DNA of 11,764 bases, from positions 1 through 11,764 of the forward strand of contig USQH01000037.1 in NCBI GenBank assembly GCA_900556765.1, read 5' to 3'. The position numbers and the translations under genes are program-made. A model generated the notes under the pieces. It saw nothing but the letters and a program-made list of their open reading frames with translations, searched no databases and was not told the origin of the DNA. The DNA comes from an uncultured Oscillospiraceae bacterium. GTDB lineage: Bacteria > Bacillota > Clostridia > Oscillospirales > Acutalibacteraceae. Below, in pieces: positions 5,877-11,764 of the stretch (its first letter is position 1; every line of letters begins with the position of its first letter).

Positions 5877-6443
5877 TTAAGCAATGGTAAGGGTATCAAG
5901 CATGGCAAGCAGACGCGCTTTGTCGCCGTCGCCGGTGTTTTCGGAAAAGCGGAACGTGAGCACAAGGCATTCGTTTTCGACGGGAATAAAGTAGCACTCA
6001 CATTTGCTTTCCACGCCCTCTGCAGATAAATAACGCGCAGAATAGTACTCTGTCCCAACCGTGACCGATTTCGATTCGCTGACCGTCATACCGCCGTCGA
6101 CCATCTGCACTCTAAACTGTTCAACACTGGCATCAACCGTTTTTCCGTCGGAAAGCGATATTTCCAGTTTTGCGGAGTCGTTCGATGAAAAAACATCCTT
6201 TCCGTCAACAGCCGAGCGTTTGAAACGAGATTTGTCGTAACCGATAGTATAACCCATTTCGCCGGTCACAAATGTGTATTCAACATCTGCATCGATTCCG
6301 TCAACATGAATAGTGCTGTTTTCTTGTTGACTGCGGGACGGAGCGCTTGAATCCTGAACGTTATCGCGGTCGTTACACGAGCAAATCGATAAAAGTAATA
6401 TAAATATTGTAAATGATAACGCTAAAGCAAACGATTTTTTCAT
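5877..6443 (-). CDS. Hypothetical lipoprotein, about 188 residues
   Basis: I do not recognise a specific family. The product starts with a lipoprotein-type signal: MKKS, a hydrophobic stretch (5-20), then ICSC, where C23 (or less likely C21) would be the lipid-modified cysteine. A Ser/Gln/Asp-rich spacer (24-42) is followed by a folded-looking domain (about 45-188) with alternating strands such as EYTFVTGEMGYTIGYD, YYSARYLS and ECLVLTFRFSE, ending LLAMLDTLTIA. This pattern resembles small extracellular beta-rich domains in Firmicute lipoproteins whose end reads like 'maxTLTI', but no function follows. It would be anchored to the outer face of the membrane. GGGGTG precedes the ATG. It has its own promoter (6476-6504) and terminator (5778-5808), so it is monocistronic. 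Proximity to spoIIGA does not by itself imply a sporulation role. Confidence 0.8.
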   Translation of the reverse strand: MKKSFALALSFTIFILLLSICSCNDRDNVQDSSAPSRSQQENSTIHVDGIDADVEYTFVTGEMGYTIGYDKSRFKRSAVDGKDVFSSNDSAKLEISLSDGKTVDASVEQFRVQMVDGGMTVSESKSVTVGTEYYSARYLSAEGVESKCECYFIPVENECLVLTFRFSENTGDGDKARLLAMLDTLTIA

Positions 6444-6475
6444 ACTTCAACACCCCATACTATCATCTAAACTTT

Positions 6476-6504
6476 ATTATATCGCGCAGTTTTAAATCTT
6501 TCAA
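6476..6504 (-). promoter_or_regulatory. Strong sigma-A promoter for the lipoprotein gene
   Basis: On the minus strand, TTGAAA (6499-6504) and a consensus TATAAT (6476-6481) are separated by 17 bases. Initiation is expected near 6469, about 26 bases before the ATG at 6443. It is the best-matching promoter in the window and points to vegetative expression. Confidence 0.75.
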
Positions 6505-6523
6505 CGGCTATTTACGAAAATCA

Positions 6524-6553
6524 TTGACAATCATCACGTATTTGATGTATCAT
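6524..6553 (+). promoter_or_regulatory. Sigma-A-type promoter for the beta-xylosidase gene
   Basis: Consensus TTGACA (6524-6529) and TATCAT (6548-6553) are separated by 18 bases. The -10 overlaps a small inverted repeat, TGAT-GT-ATCA (6543-6552), that could be an operator half-pair. The predicted start near 6560 leaves a 67-base AT-rich leader with the inverted repeat at 6577-6603. Confidence 0.65.
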
Positions 6554-6576
6554 ACTCCATGAAAAATATAGATTTA

Positions 6577-6603
6577 TAAATATAACTTTAAATGTTATAT
6601 TTA
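6577..6603. repeat. 10-base inverted repeat in the beta-xylosidase leader
   Basis: TAAATATAAC (6577-6586) and GTTATATTTA (6594-6603) are perfect reverse complements around a 7-base centre (TTTAAAT). It lies after the predicted transcription start and 11 bases before AAGGAG. All but two of the stem pairs would be A-U, so an RNA hairpin would be weak. A dimeric repressor site is at least as likely. No regulator is identified. Confidence 0.45.
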
Positions 6604-6627
6604 CATATATCATAAGGAGATACGGCC

Positions 6628-8106
6628 ATGATATTTAACATCAACAGCAAAAGCAACTCCACCGAATTCCCCCACTACTGGGAAAAGTGCGTCGGCAGCT
6701 GCCACGCATATACCGCTCTGCGTGCCGATTACCGCGAGCAGTTAAAGCGTGCGCATGACGAGCTGGGATTTGAATATGTTCGTTTTCACGGCATATTTAA
6801 CGACGATATGTGTATTCTCAAAAAGAAGTGGAACAAGGATCCCAAGGTCATTGAACTTGTGTACAATTTTGTAAACTCCGACAATATTTTTGAATATCTG
6901 CTTTCGATCGGCATGAAACCGATTGTCGAGCTGGGATTTATGCCCACTGCCATAGCAAGCGGAACACAAACCTGCTTTCATTACAAAGGAAACGTTACAC
7001 TTCCAATCGATTACAAATACTGGTCGGAACTGATTGAAAAATTCACTCAGCACTGCGTCGACCGTTTCGGAATCGACGAGGTTAAAACATGGTACTTTGA
7101 AGTGTGGAACGAACCAAATCTCGATTTCTTCTTTGCAGGGACAAAAGAGGATTACTTCGAGCTGTATAAGCACGCCGCATTTGCTATAAAAAAGGTTGAC
7201 GAAAATCTGCGTGTCGGCGGTCCCTCAACATCGGTCAACGCGTGGATACCCGACATGATAAATTACTGCGAGAGCAACAATGTTCCGCTTGACTTTGTTT
7301 CAACTCATCACTATCCCTCAGACGATCCGCTGTGGAAAAATCAAGACATGAGCATGGATGAATTTTGGAAAAAGCTCGGTCACCTGATGGGCAAGTATGA
7401 GCGCGGTATACTTAAGAAAATGACGGCACGCGCAAAGCTGGAAGCCGGTAAATACCCCCTGCTTTACACCGAATGGAATTCCTCTGCCGTTATAGGCGAA
7501 GCTCAGCACGACGAAAACTACGCCGCCGGCTTGGTCGCAAAGGCGCTCTCCGACAATGACGGTCTGGTCGACGCCTACGCCTGGTGGACATTTACGGATA
7601 TTTTTGAGGAAAACTGCCAGCTTCCGGGTGAGTTTCACGGCGGATTCGGATTGCAGACCTATCACGGCATTAAAAAACCCACATATCATACTTTCGAAAT
7701 GATGCACGCACTTGGTAACAAACGTCTTCCGGTAGATGGCTACAAAGACGGTGACACCGTTGAGGTCATTGCAACCGAAAAGGACAACGGCTTAGCACTT
7801 GTTGTATTCAACCATAACGTACCCGAGGGTGAGATCAAAGCCGAAGATGTCAGCATCAAAATTTCAGGTATCGACAGCGTGAGCTCGGTCACCGTTTGCA
7901 AGTCTGACGATAATCATGCCAATGCAAAGAACGTATGGAAAGAGCTTGGTGCTCCCGAATACGTTTACGGCGACACCCTTCGCACCATTGCCGAAAAAGC
8001 CGAGCTTGTCGAGGAAAAAGCCGACTATCAGCTTGACGGAGATGTTCTTACAATCAGCTTTGAGATACCCGCACACGGCGTTTACGGAATCGAAATTAAG
8101 TATTAA
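6628..8106 (+). CDS. Beta-xylosidase, glycoside hydrolase family 39
   Basis: This intracellular retaining glycosidase is expected to release xylose from xylo-oligosaccharides. The 492-residue product matches GH39 XynB enzymes (about 500). It shows a (beta/alpha)8 catalytic domain with EVWNEPNLDFF (158-168), where E162 is the acid/base, and LLYTEWNSS (278-286), where E282 is the nucleophile. YVRFHGIFNDDM (50-61) and STHHYPSDDP (225-234) are conserved substrate-site blocks, and a C-terminal beta-sandwich ends GVYGIEIKY. No signal peptide is present, so oligosaccharides must be imported; no transporter gene is in view. AAGGAGA precedes the ATG by 7 bases. The gene has its own promoter and a strong terminator, so it is transcribed alone. 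Some GH39 members act on other substrates, so xylosidase activity is the likely but not certain specificity. I leave the symbol blank because xynB is used for several families. Confidence 0.93.
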   Translation: MIFNINSKSNSTEFPHYWEKCVGSCHAYTALRADYREQLKRAHDELGFEYVRFHGIFNDDMCILKKKWNKDPKVIELVYNFVNSDNIFEYLLSIGMKPIVELGFMPTAIASGTQTCFHYKGNVTLPIDYKYWSELIEKFTQHCVDRFGIDEVKTWYFEVWNEPNLDFFFAGTKEDYFELYKHAAFAIKKVDENLRVGGPSTSVNAWIPDMINYCESNNVPLDFVSTHHYPSDDPLWKNQDMSMDEFWKKLGHLMGKYERGILKKMTARAKLEAGKYPLLYTEWNSSAVIGEAQHDENYAAGLVAKALSDNDGLVDAYAWWTFTDIFEENCQLPGEFHGGFGLQTYHGIKKPTYHTFEMMHALGNKRLPVDGYKDGDTVEVIATEKDNGLALVVFNHNVPEGEIKAEDVSIKISGIDSVSSVTVCKSDDNHANAKNVWKELGAPEYVYGDTLRTIAEKAELVEEKADYQLDGDVLTISFEIPAHGVYGIEIKY

Positions 8107-8139
8107 CGGTTTAAACTTAAAATAACATTTATATAATAC

Positions 8140-8180
8140 AAAGAGCTGACGGAAATATCCGTCGGCTCTTTACTTTTTTT
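8140..8180 (+). terminator. Intrinsic terminator of the beta-xylosidase gene
   Basis: AAAGAGCTGACGGA (8140-8153) pairs with TCCGTCGGCTCTTT (8158-8171) over 14 pairs including one U-G, with a 4-base loop. ACTTTTTTT follows. It begins 33 bases after the GH39 stop. Confidence 0.88.
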
Positions 8181-8208
8181 GTCAAAATGCCATGCGGCTG
8201 CATATTCT
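8179..8208 (+). promoter_or_regulatory. Weak candidate promoter for the DUF3343-desulfurase unit
   Basis: TTGTCA (8179-8184) and TATTCT (8203-8208) are 18 bases apart, placed directly after the GH39 terminator. Each box is an imperfect match. A start near 8215 would give a leader of about 50 bases before the chosen GTG at 8264. The strong upstream terminator makes some promoter here necessary, but this pair is only the best candidate I see. Confidence 0.35.
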
Positions 8209-8263
8209 GTTATTGAATGCAACGAGCGCTCATTCCCGAACTGAGAAAGGCAGGTTAACTCTT

Positions 8264-8485
8264 GTGGGCACAAGCTTGATCATGGTAAGTTCGATCACCC
8301 ACGCCATCCGGGGAAGGGATCTGCTGAAAAAAAGAGGCTTCAGAGCGACCATCGAAAAAACGCCCGGTAATCTGGACACCGCAGGATGCGGTTACAGCAT
8401 TGCTGTAGGCGACCGACTCGACGCCGCACTGAAAATTGTTACTTCAGCCGGCATTAAGGTTATCGGAACTACCCACAGACAATAA
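8264..8485 (+). CDS. DUF3343 family protein (putative Se/S carrier-like)
   Basis: The 73-residue product fits the small DUF3343 proteins, which are annotated by similarity as putative selenium/sulfur carriers. The pattern is a first strand with SSITHAIRGRDLLKKRGF (9-26), a basic/Thr-Pro segment (KTPGNLDTAG) and a conserved cysteine in GCGYSIAV (C42), then an alpha-beta end (LDAALKIVTSAGIKVIGT). The start is uncertain. GTG at 8264 has AGGCAGG about 8 bases upstream and keeps the first beta-strand (SLIMVSS). An ATG at 8282 would cut that strand. An ATG at 8192 would add 24 non-family residues, has no ribosome binding site and precedes the predicted transcription start. It ends 22 bases before a cysteine desulfurase gene, so the two are likely co-expressed, and C42 is a plausible acceptor of the persulfide or selenide. 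That transfer is inference. Confidence 0.72.
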   Translation: MGTSLIMVSSITHAIRGRDLLKKRGFRATIEKTPGNLDTAGCGYSIAVGDRLDAALKIVTSAGIKVIGTTHRQ

Positions 8486-8507
8486 ATTATTTCCGGAGGT
8501 TGGATAT

Positions 8508-9656
8508 ATGATATATCTTGACAACGCGGCAACTACCTTTCCAAAGCCGCAGTCGGTGGCGAGGGCTGCCGCCGACTCGATCAAAACGATGGCGAATCCC
8601 GGCAGAAGCGGTCACGCACTGTCGCAAAACACGGCAATAGCTGTATATAACACACGTGAAAAGCTTGCCGAAATGTTCGGCGCGCCGTCGGTTGAAAACG
8701 TCGTGTTCACGCTCAACTGCACACACGCCGTCAACTATGTGCTGAAAGGGCTGCTGAATAAAGGCGACCGCGTTGTCACCTCCTCATTTGAACACAACGC
8801 TGTCATGCGGCCGCTTGAAAAGCTGAAAAAAGCAGGCGTACATTATGACATTGCCGAGGCATATCCCGACGACCGTGAGGCGACCATCCGCTCCTTTGCG
8901 CGTATGATAAACCCAAACACGCGGTTGGTCATATGCACCGCTGCATCAAACGTGATCGGGCTGAAAATGCCGCTTGAAGAAATCGGCATGATGTGCAAAC
9001 AGTACGGAGCAATATTCGTAGTTGACGCGGCACAAATGGCAGGCGTCTGCGACATAAATATGCAAAAAATGAACATTGACTATCTGTGCATAGCCGCTCA
9101 CAAGGGATTATACGCACCAATGGGCACCGGCGTGCTGATTTGTGCCGACAACGGGCTTGACACCATAATCGAAGGCGGAACGGGCACGGCGTCGATTATG
9201 CTCTATCAGCCGCGCGAGCTGCCAGAAATGCTGGAAAGCGGTACGATCAATGTGCCGGGTATAATCGGGCTCGGAGCGGGAATCGACTTTGTAAACAGCA
9301 AAGGCACCGCTAAAATTTACAGTCACGAAATGGAGCTTATCCGACATTTGTATAAATCGCTGCGAACAGTGCCGGGGGTCAATCTCTATACGCCGATGCC
9401 GGACGAAAACTACGTTCCCGTTCTTTCCTTTAACATAACCGGAATGAACAGCGTCGAAGCAGCGAATACGCTTAGCCGAGCCGGATTTGCCACCCGTGCC
9501 GGTCTGCACTGCGCGCCGTTAGCGCACAAACGCATAGGTACAATCGAAAGCGGAACGGTCAGAGTATGCCCGTCGGTGTTTACGAGCAGGCAGGACATTG
9601 ACCGATTGATCGGCACTGTTAAGACCATATCGTCAAAAAAACGAGCCGTTTTTTGA
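8508..9656 (+). CDS. Cysteine desulfurase family protein (class V aminotransferase fold, SufS/CsdB-like)
   Basis: This PLP enzyme is expected to take sulfur (or selenium) from cysteine (or selenocysteine), leaving alanine and an enzyme persulfide. The 382-residue product starts MIYLDNAATT, the typical opening of this family. Key sites are EHNA (96-99, with H97 likely stacking on the PLP ring), VVDAAQ (171-176, D173 and Q176 contacting PLP), AAHKG with K199 as the PLP Schiff-base lysine, and RAGLHCAPLAH (330-340) with C335 as the catalytic cysteine in the position of group II desulfurases. It resembles the subfamily I know as 'cysteine desulfurase family protein' (E. faecalis EF2568 type, linked with selenium metabolism genes) rather than the IscS used for Fe-S clusters. 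The ATG at 8508 has CCGGAGG upstream. Longer readings from 8436 run back into the DUF3343 gene and are not supported. No selD or molybdenum genes are in the window. Confidence 0.85.
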   Translation: MIYLDNAATTFPKPQSVARAAADSIKTMANPGRSGHALSQNTAIAVYNTREKLAEMFGAPSVENVVFTLNCTHAVNYVLKGLLNKGDRVVTSSFEHNAVMRPLEKLKKAGVHYDIAEAYPDDREATIRSFARMINPNTRLVICTAASNVIGLKMPLEEIGMMCKQYGAIFVVDAAQMAGVCDINMQKMNIDYLCIAAHKGLYAPMGTGVLICADNGLDTIIEGGTGTASIMLYQPRELPEMLESGTINVPGIIGLGAGIDFVNSKGTAKIYSHEMELIRHLYKSLRTVPGVNLYTPMPDENYVPVLSFNITGMNSVEAANTLSRAGFATRAGLHCAPLAHKRIGTIESGTVRVCPSVFTSRQDIDRLIGTVKTISSKKRAVF

Positions 9657-9663
9657 AAAAGAC

Positions 9664-9692
9664 TTGAAAAGCGGGATAAACAGTGTTAGAAT
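9664..9692 (+). promoter_or_regulatory. Sigma-A promoter for the pheST T-box transcript
   Basis: TTGAAA (9664-9669) and TAGAAT (9687-9692) are separated by 17 bases. The expected start is near 9699, just ahead of the T-box stem I, and 8 bases separate this promoter from the desulfurase stop codon. Confidence 0.7.
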
Positions 9693-9699
9693 ATTGCCA

Positions 9700-9984
9700 T
9701 AACGCATTGATGAAGAAAAGTAACCGATACTGCTCGGCGGTCAGAGACGGTGTGTCATCGGCTGAAAGCACACCGACGGCGAATATCGGCGAAGTTCACT
9801 TCGGAGCGGCGTGGCTCAAAACACCGTCTCGTGTGTGAGTAGGCTGCGACGGCGCACGACACCGTTAACGGTCAAACGAGTGATTGCTCATATGTAGCTT
9901 TAATACAGGGTGGTACCGCGGAATAACCGTTTATTTCGTCCCTTGTTCCCTCTTTCGGGGAGCAAGGGACGTTTTTGTTTTTTT
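9700..9984 (+). ncRNA. T-box riboswitch leader, tRNA-Phe specific
   Basis: This cis-acting leader senses uncharged tRNA. Stem I: CCGATA (9724-9729) pairs with TATCGG (9784-9789), and an apical stem CGGTGTG/CACACCG pairs 9748-9754 with 9769-9775. The CAGAGA bulge is at 9742-9747 and the AGTA motif is on the 5' side of the specifier loop (near 9719-9722). On the loop's 3' side, TTC (9795-9797), a Phe codon followed by A, is the specifier. The T-box core CAGGGTGGTACCGCG is at 9906-9920. Its UGGU (9911-9914) complements the ACCA end expected for tRNA-Phe (discriminator A). A terminator follows at 9937-9984. When Phe is scarce, uncharged tRNA should stabilise the antiterminator and allow pheST transcription. 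The central region 9803-9900 probably contains stems II and III, including a 12-base palindrome, ACCGTTAACGGT (9861-9872). Confidence 0.95.
9937..9984 (+). terminator. Regulated terminator of the pheST T-box
   Basis: CGTCCCTTGTTCCC (9937-9950) pairs with GGGAGCAAGGGACG (9958-9971) over 14 pairs including one U-G, followed by TTTTTGTTTTTTT. GGG in the T-box core (9908-9910) can pair with the CCC of the terminator's left arm, so antiterminator and terminator are mutually exclusive. Confidence 0.9.
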
Positions 9985-10007
9985 GATAATACAGCATGAG
10001 GTGATAA

Positions 10008-11030
10008 ATGATGAAAGAACAGATCAAGCACATCCGCGAAATGGCGGAGCAGGCTCTCCTGTCGGCAAAGTCCGAGCAGGACATCGAAGCACTGCGAATC
10101 CGTTTTCTCGGAAAAAAAGGTGAGCTGACTGCCGTTTTGAAGCAAATGGGCGGTCTGTCCGCCGAAGAAAGGCCCATGATAGGTCAGCTTGCCAATCAGG
10201 TGCGCGCATTTCTTGAACAGGAGATATCCGAAAAAAGCGCAAAGCTGAAAGCGGCAGCCGCATCAAAGCGTCTGGAGCTTGAGACCATTGACGTTACAAT
10301 GCCCGGCAGAGCCGTTACTCTCGGCCAAAAGCATCCGCTCAACATCGTTTTGGACGAAATAAAGGAAATATTCCTCGGAATGGGATTTGACATTGCCGAG
10401 GGACCTGAGGTCGAGCTGGATTACTACAACTTTGAGGCGCTCAACATTCCGAAGGACCATCCGGCGCGCGATACACAGGACACCTTCTACATTACAGATA
10501 ATATTCTGCTGCGTACGCAGACATCTCCCGTTCAGGTACGCGTTATGGAAAAGCAAAAGCCCCCCATTCGCATTATTTCACCCGGACGCGTATACCGCTC
10601 CGACGCCGTTGACGCTACTCACTCCCCTGTTTTCCATCAGATCGAGGGTCTGGTTGTCGACAAGGGAATTACCATGGGTGACCTGAAAGGTACGCTGGAG
10701 GACTTTGCAAAGCGCCTGTACGGCGATGACTCTGTATTCCGCTTCCGTCCGCATCATTTCCCATTTACCGAGCCGTCCGCCGAAATGGATACGATGTGCT
10801 TTAACTGCGGCGGCAAGGGATGCCGCCTGTGCAAGGGCGAGGGCTGGATAGAGATACTCGGCTGCGGAATGGTGCATCCTAAGGTTCTCGAAAACTGCGG
10901 TATCGACCCCGAGGAATACAGCGGATTTGCTTTCGGCCTCGGACTTGAGCGCATAGTTATGCGCCGTTTCAACATTGATGATATGCGTCTGCTGTTTGAA
11001 AACGACATCAGATTCCTCAATCAGTTTTAA
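10008..11030 (+). CDS. pheS: Phenylalanyl-tRNA synthetase alpha subunit
   Basis: This is the catalytic subunit of the cytoplasmic (alpha-beta)2 enzyme that charges tRNA-Phe. The product has 340 residues, the usual length. An N-terminal coiled-coil tRNA-binding arm covers about 1-90. The class II catalytic domain shows EGPEVELDYYNFEALN (131-146), the motif 2 block GRVYRSDAVDATHSPVFHQIEG (193-214), FRPHHFPFTEPSAE (246-259) and motif 3 FGLGLERIVMRR (309-320). A CxxCxxxxCxxC cluster (C264, C267, C272, C275) lies in the loop before GWIEILGCGMVHP, as in many bacterial PheS. Two ATGs are adjacent (10008 and 10011). GAGGTG at 9998-10003 is 4 bases from the first and 7 from the second, so translation may start at the second, which would drop one Met. 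It is under T-box control and is followed by pheT 15 bases later. Confidence 0.97.
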   Translation: MMKEQIKHIREMAEQALLSAKSEQDIEALRIRFLGKKGELTAVLKQMGGLSAEERPMIGQLANQVRAFLEQEISEKSAKLKAAAASKRLELETIDVTMPGRAVTLGQKHPLNIVLDEIKEIFLGMGFDIAEGPEVELDYYNFEALNIPKDHPARDTQDTFYITDNILLRTQTSPVQVRVMEKQKPPIRIISPGRVYRSDAVDATHSPVFHQIEGLVVDKGITMGDLKGTLEDFAKRLYGDDSVFRFRPHHFPFTEPSAEMDTMCFNCGGKGCRLCKGEGWIEILGCGMVHPKVLENCGIDPEEYSGFAFGLGLERIVMRRFNIDDMRLLFENDIRFLNQF

Positions 11031-11045
11031 GGAGGTGCTTTGACA

Positions 11046-11764
11046 ATGGATCTTTCAATGAGATGGTTAAAAGAATTTGTAGATATCGACGTTACACCGC
11101 ACGATTACAGCGAAGCGCTGACAATGAGCGGTTCTAAGGTAGAGGGTTATTCGGTCGAGGCTGAGGAGATTACCGGAGTAAAGGTCGGACGCGTGCTGTC
11201 GATCGAAAAGCACCCCGACGCTGACAAGCTGGTCATATGTCAGCTTGATATGGGTGACGAGCAGTTACAGATCGTCACCGGCGCTAAAAATCTGACAGTC
11301 GGCGATCTTGTTCCCGTTGCGACCGACGGTGCCAATCTGCCGAACGGCGTAAAAATCAAAAAGGGTAAGCTGCGCGGTGTTCTCAGCCAGGGCATGATGT
11401 GCTCTATCGCCGAGCTCGGTGTGACGCACGGCGATTTTCCGTATGCGATAGAGGACGGCATTTTCGTATTGCAGGAGGACTGCAAGCCGGGTGACGACGT
11501 AAAGAAAGCAATAGGACTGGACGACACCGTCGTTGAGTTTGAAATAACCTCAAATCGTCCCGACTGCCTGTCGGTCATCGGTCTTGCCCGTGAAACGGCG
11601 GTCACATTCGACAAACCGTTCAAGGGACATACGCCTGTCGTTACCGAGCACGGCGGCAACATCGCCGATATGCTTAAGGTATCTGTCGAGACAGCTCTGT
11701 GCAAGCGATACATGGCGCGCGTGGTAAAAAACATCAAGGTGGCTCCGTCACCCAGATGGATCAG
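11046..11764 (+). CDS. pheT: Phenylalanyl-tRNA synthetase beta subunit, N-terminal third (cut by window edge)
   Basis: This is the partner of PheS in the tetrameric synthetase; it contributes tRNA binding and editing. About 239 codons are present out of roughly 800. Translation begins MDLSMRWLKEFVDID, typical of PheT. It continues into the EMAP/OB-fold tRNA-binding domain (about 40-150: GVKVGRVLSIEKHPDADKL, then IVTGAKNLTVGDLVPVA and LRGVLSQGMMCS), then VVEFEITSNRPDCLSVIGLARE (about 166-187), the start of the B1/B5-type region. GGAGGTG (11031-11037) lies 8 bases before the ATG, directly after the pheS stop, so the two are co-translated. The reading frame is open to the window edge. Confidence 0.96.
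   Translation, partial: MDLSMRWLKEFVDIDVTPHDYSEALTMSGSKVEGYSVEAEEITGVKVGRVLSIEKHPDADKLVICQLDMGDEQLQIVTGAKNLTVGDLVPVATDGANLPNGVKIKKGKLRGVLSQGMMCSIAELGVTHGDFPYAIEDGIFVLQEDCKPGDDVKKAIGLDDTVVEFEITSNRPDCLSVIGLARETAVTFDKPFKGHTPVVTEHGGNIADMLKVSVETALCKRYMARVVKNIKVAPSPRWI

Noticed and set aside
8192..8263. N-terminal extension of the DUF3343 gene from an ATG at 8192
   Set aside because: There is no ribosome binding site, the added residues do not fit the family, and the segment overlaps the predicted promoter.
8436..8507. N-terminal extension of the cysteine desulfurase
   Set aside because: It overlaps the end of the DUF3343 gene, while the ATG at 8508 has a strong ribosome binding site and starts at the conserved IYLDNAATT.
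9384..9509. Minus-strand frames opposite the desulfurase C-terminus
   Set aside because: They are shadows of the desulfurase frame, with no ribosome binding site or family signature.
9632..9656. Possible terminator at the end of the desulfurase gene (TCAAAAAACG/CGTTTTTTGA)
   Set aside because: Its core has only a few G-C pairs with a 3-base loop and lies within the coding end; too weak to call. Read-through could instead stop at the T-box terminator.
11240..11737. Minus-strand open frame of 165 residues opposite pheT
   Set aside because: It is fully inside pheT, lacks motifs, and pheT on the plus strand is unmistakable.
1..11764. CRISPR arrays, transposases, phage genes, tRNA or rRNA genes
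   Set aside because: I looked for spaced repeats, DDE/recombinase motifs, terminal repeats and tRNA-like folds and saw none. The only tRNA-related element is the T-box leader.

Overview
The window looks like chromosomal DNA from an anaerobic, endospore-forming Clostridia member of the Oscillospiraceae/Ruminococcaceae type. This rests on an adjacent spoIIGA-sigE pair, a T-box riboswitch ahead of pheST, Firmicute-style GGAGG ribosome binding sites and sigma-A promoters, a sodium-pumping biotin-dependent decarboxylase, and sugar catabolism typical of plant-polysaccharide or mucin fermenters. The base composition is close to even by eye. No phage, transposon, CRISPR array, tRNA or rRNA is visible, and nothing suggests recent gene transfer. 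The species cannot be named from the sequence alone.

Left part, minus strand (1-3057): galK, galT, oadG and oadB lie head to tail and are tightly spaced (78, 4 and 18 bases apart). Galactokinase and galactose-1-phosphate uridylyltransferase feed galactose into glycolysis. The gamma/delta and beta subunits belong to a membrane Na+ pump that decarboxylates a carboxylic acid bound to biotin. oadB runs off the left edge. A short intergenic region with two back-to-back sigma-A promoters separates galK from a plus-strand AraC-family regulator (3222-4058), which probably controls the galactose genes. A 13-base palindrome sits on the galK ribosome binding site.

Middle part (4062-6504): a large hairpin ends araC and the converging sigE. 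Still on the minus strand, spoIIGA (membrane aspartic protease) and sigE (pro-sigma-E) form the early mother-cell sporulation operon. It is preceded by a candidate Spo0A-type promoter with a long spacer. Upstream of it is a small lipoprotein gene of unknown function with its own promoter and terminator.

Right part, plus strand (6524-11764): a monocistronic GH39 beta-xylosidase gene has its own promoter, an inverted repeat in its leader and a strong terminator. Next is a two-gene unit: a small DUF3343 (Se/S-carrier-like) protein and a class V cysteine desulfurase, probably working together in sulfur or selenium delivery. Last is the phenylalanyl-tRNA synthetase operon pheS-pheT, governed by a T-box leader whose specifier reads UUC and whose UGGU bulge fits a tRNA-Phe ACCA end. 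pheT runs off the right edge.

I see no clearly new biological system. The points most worth a second look are the DUF3343-desulfurase pair, the linkage of gal genes to a sodium-pump decarboxylase, the galK operator-like palindrome, the spoIIGA promoter/terminator overlap and the loss of the usual sigG neighbour.
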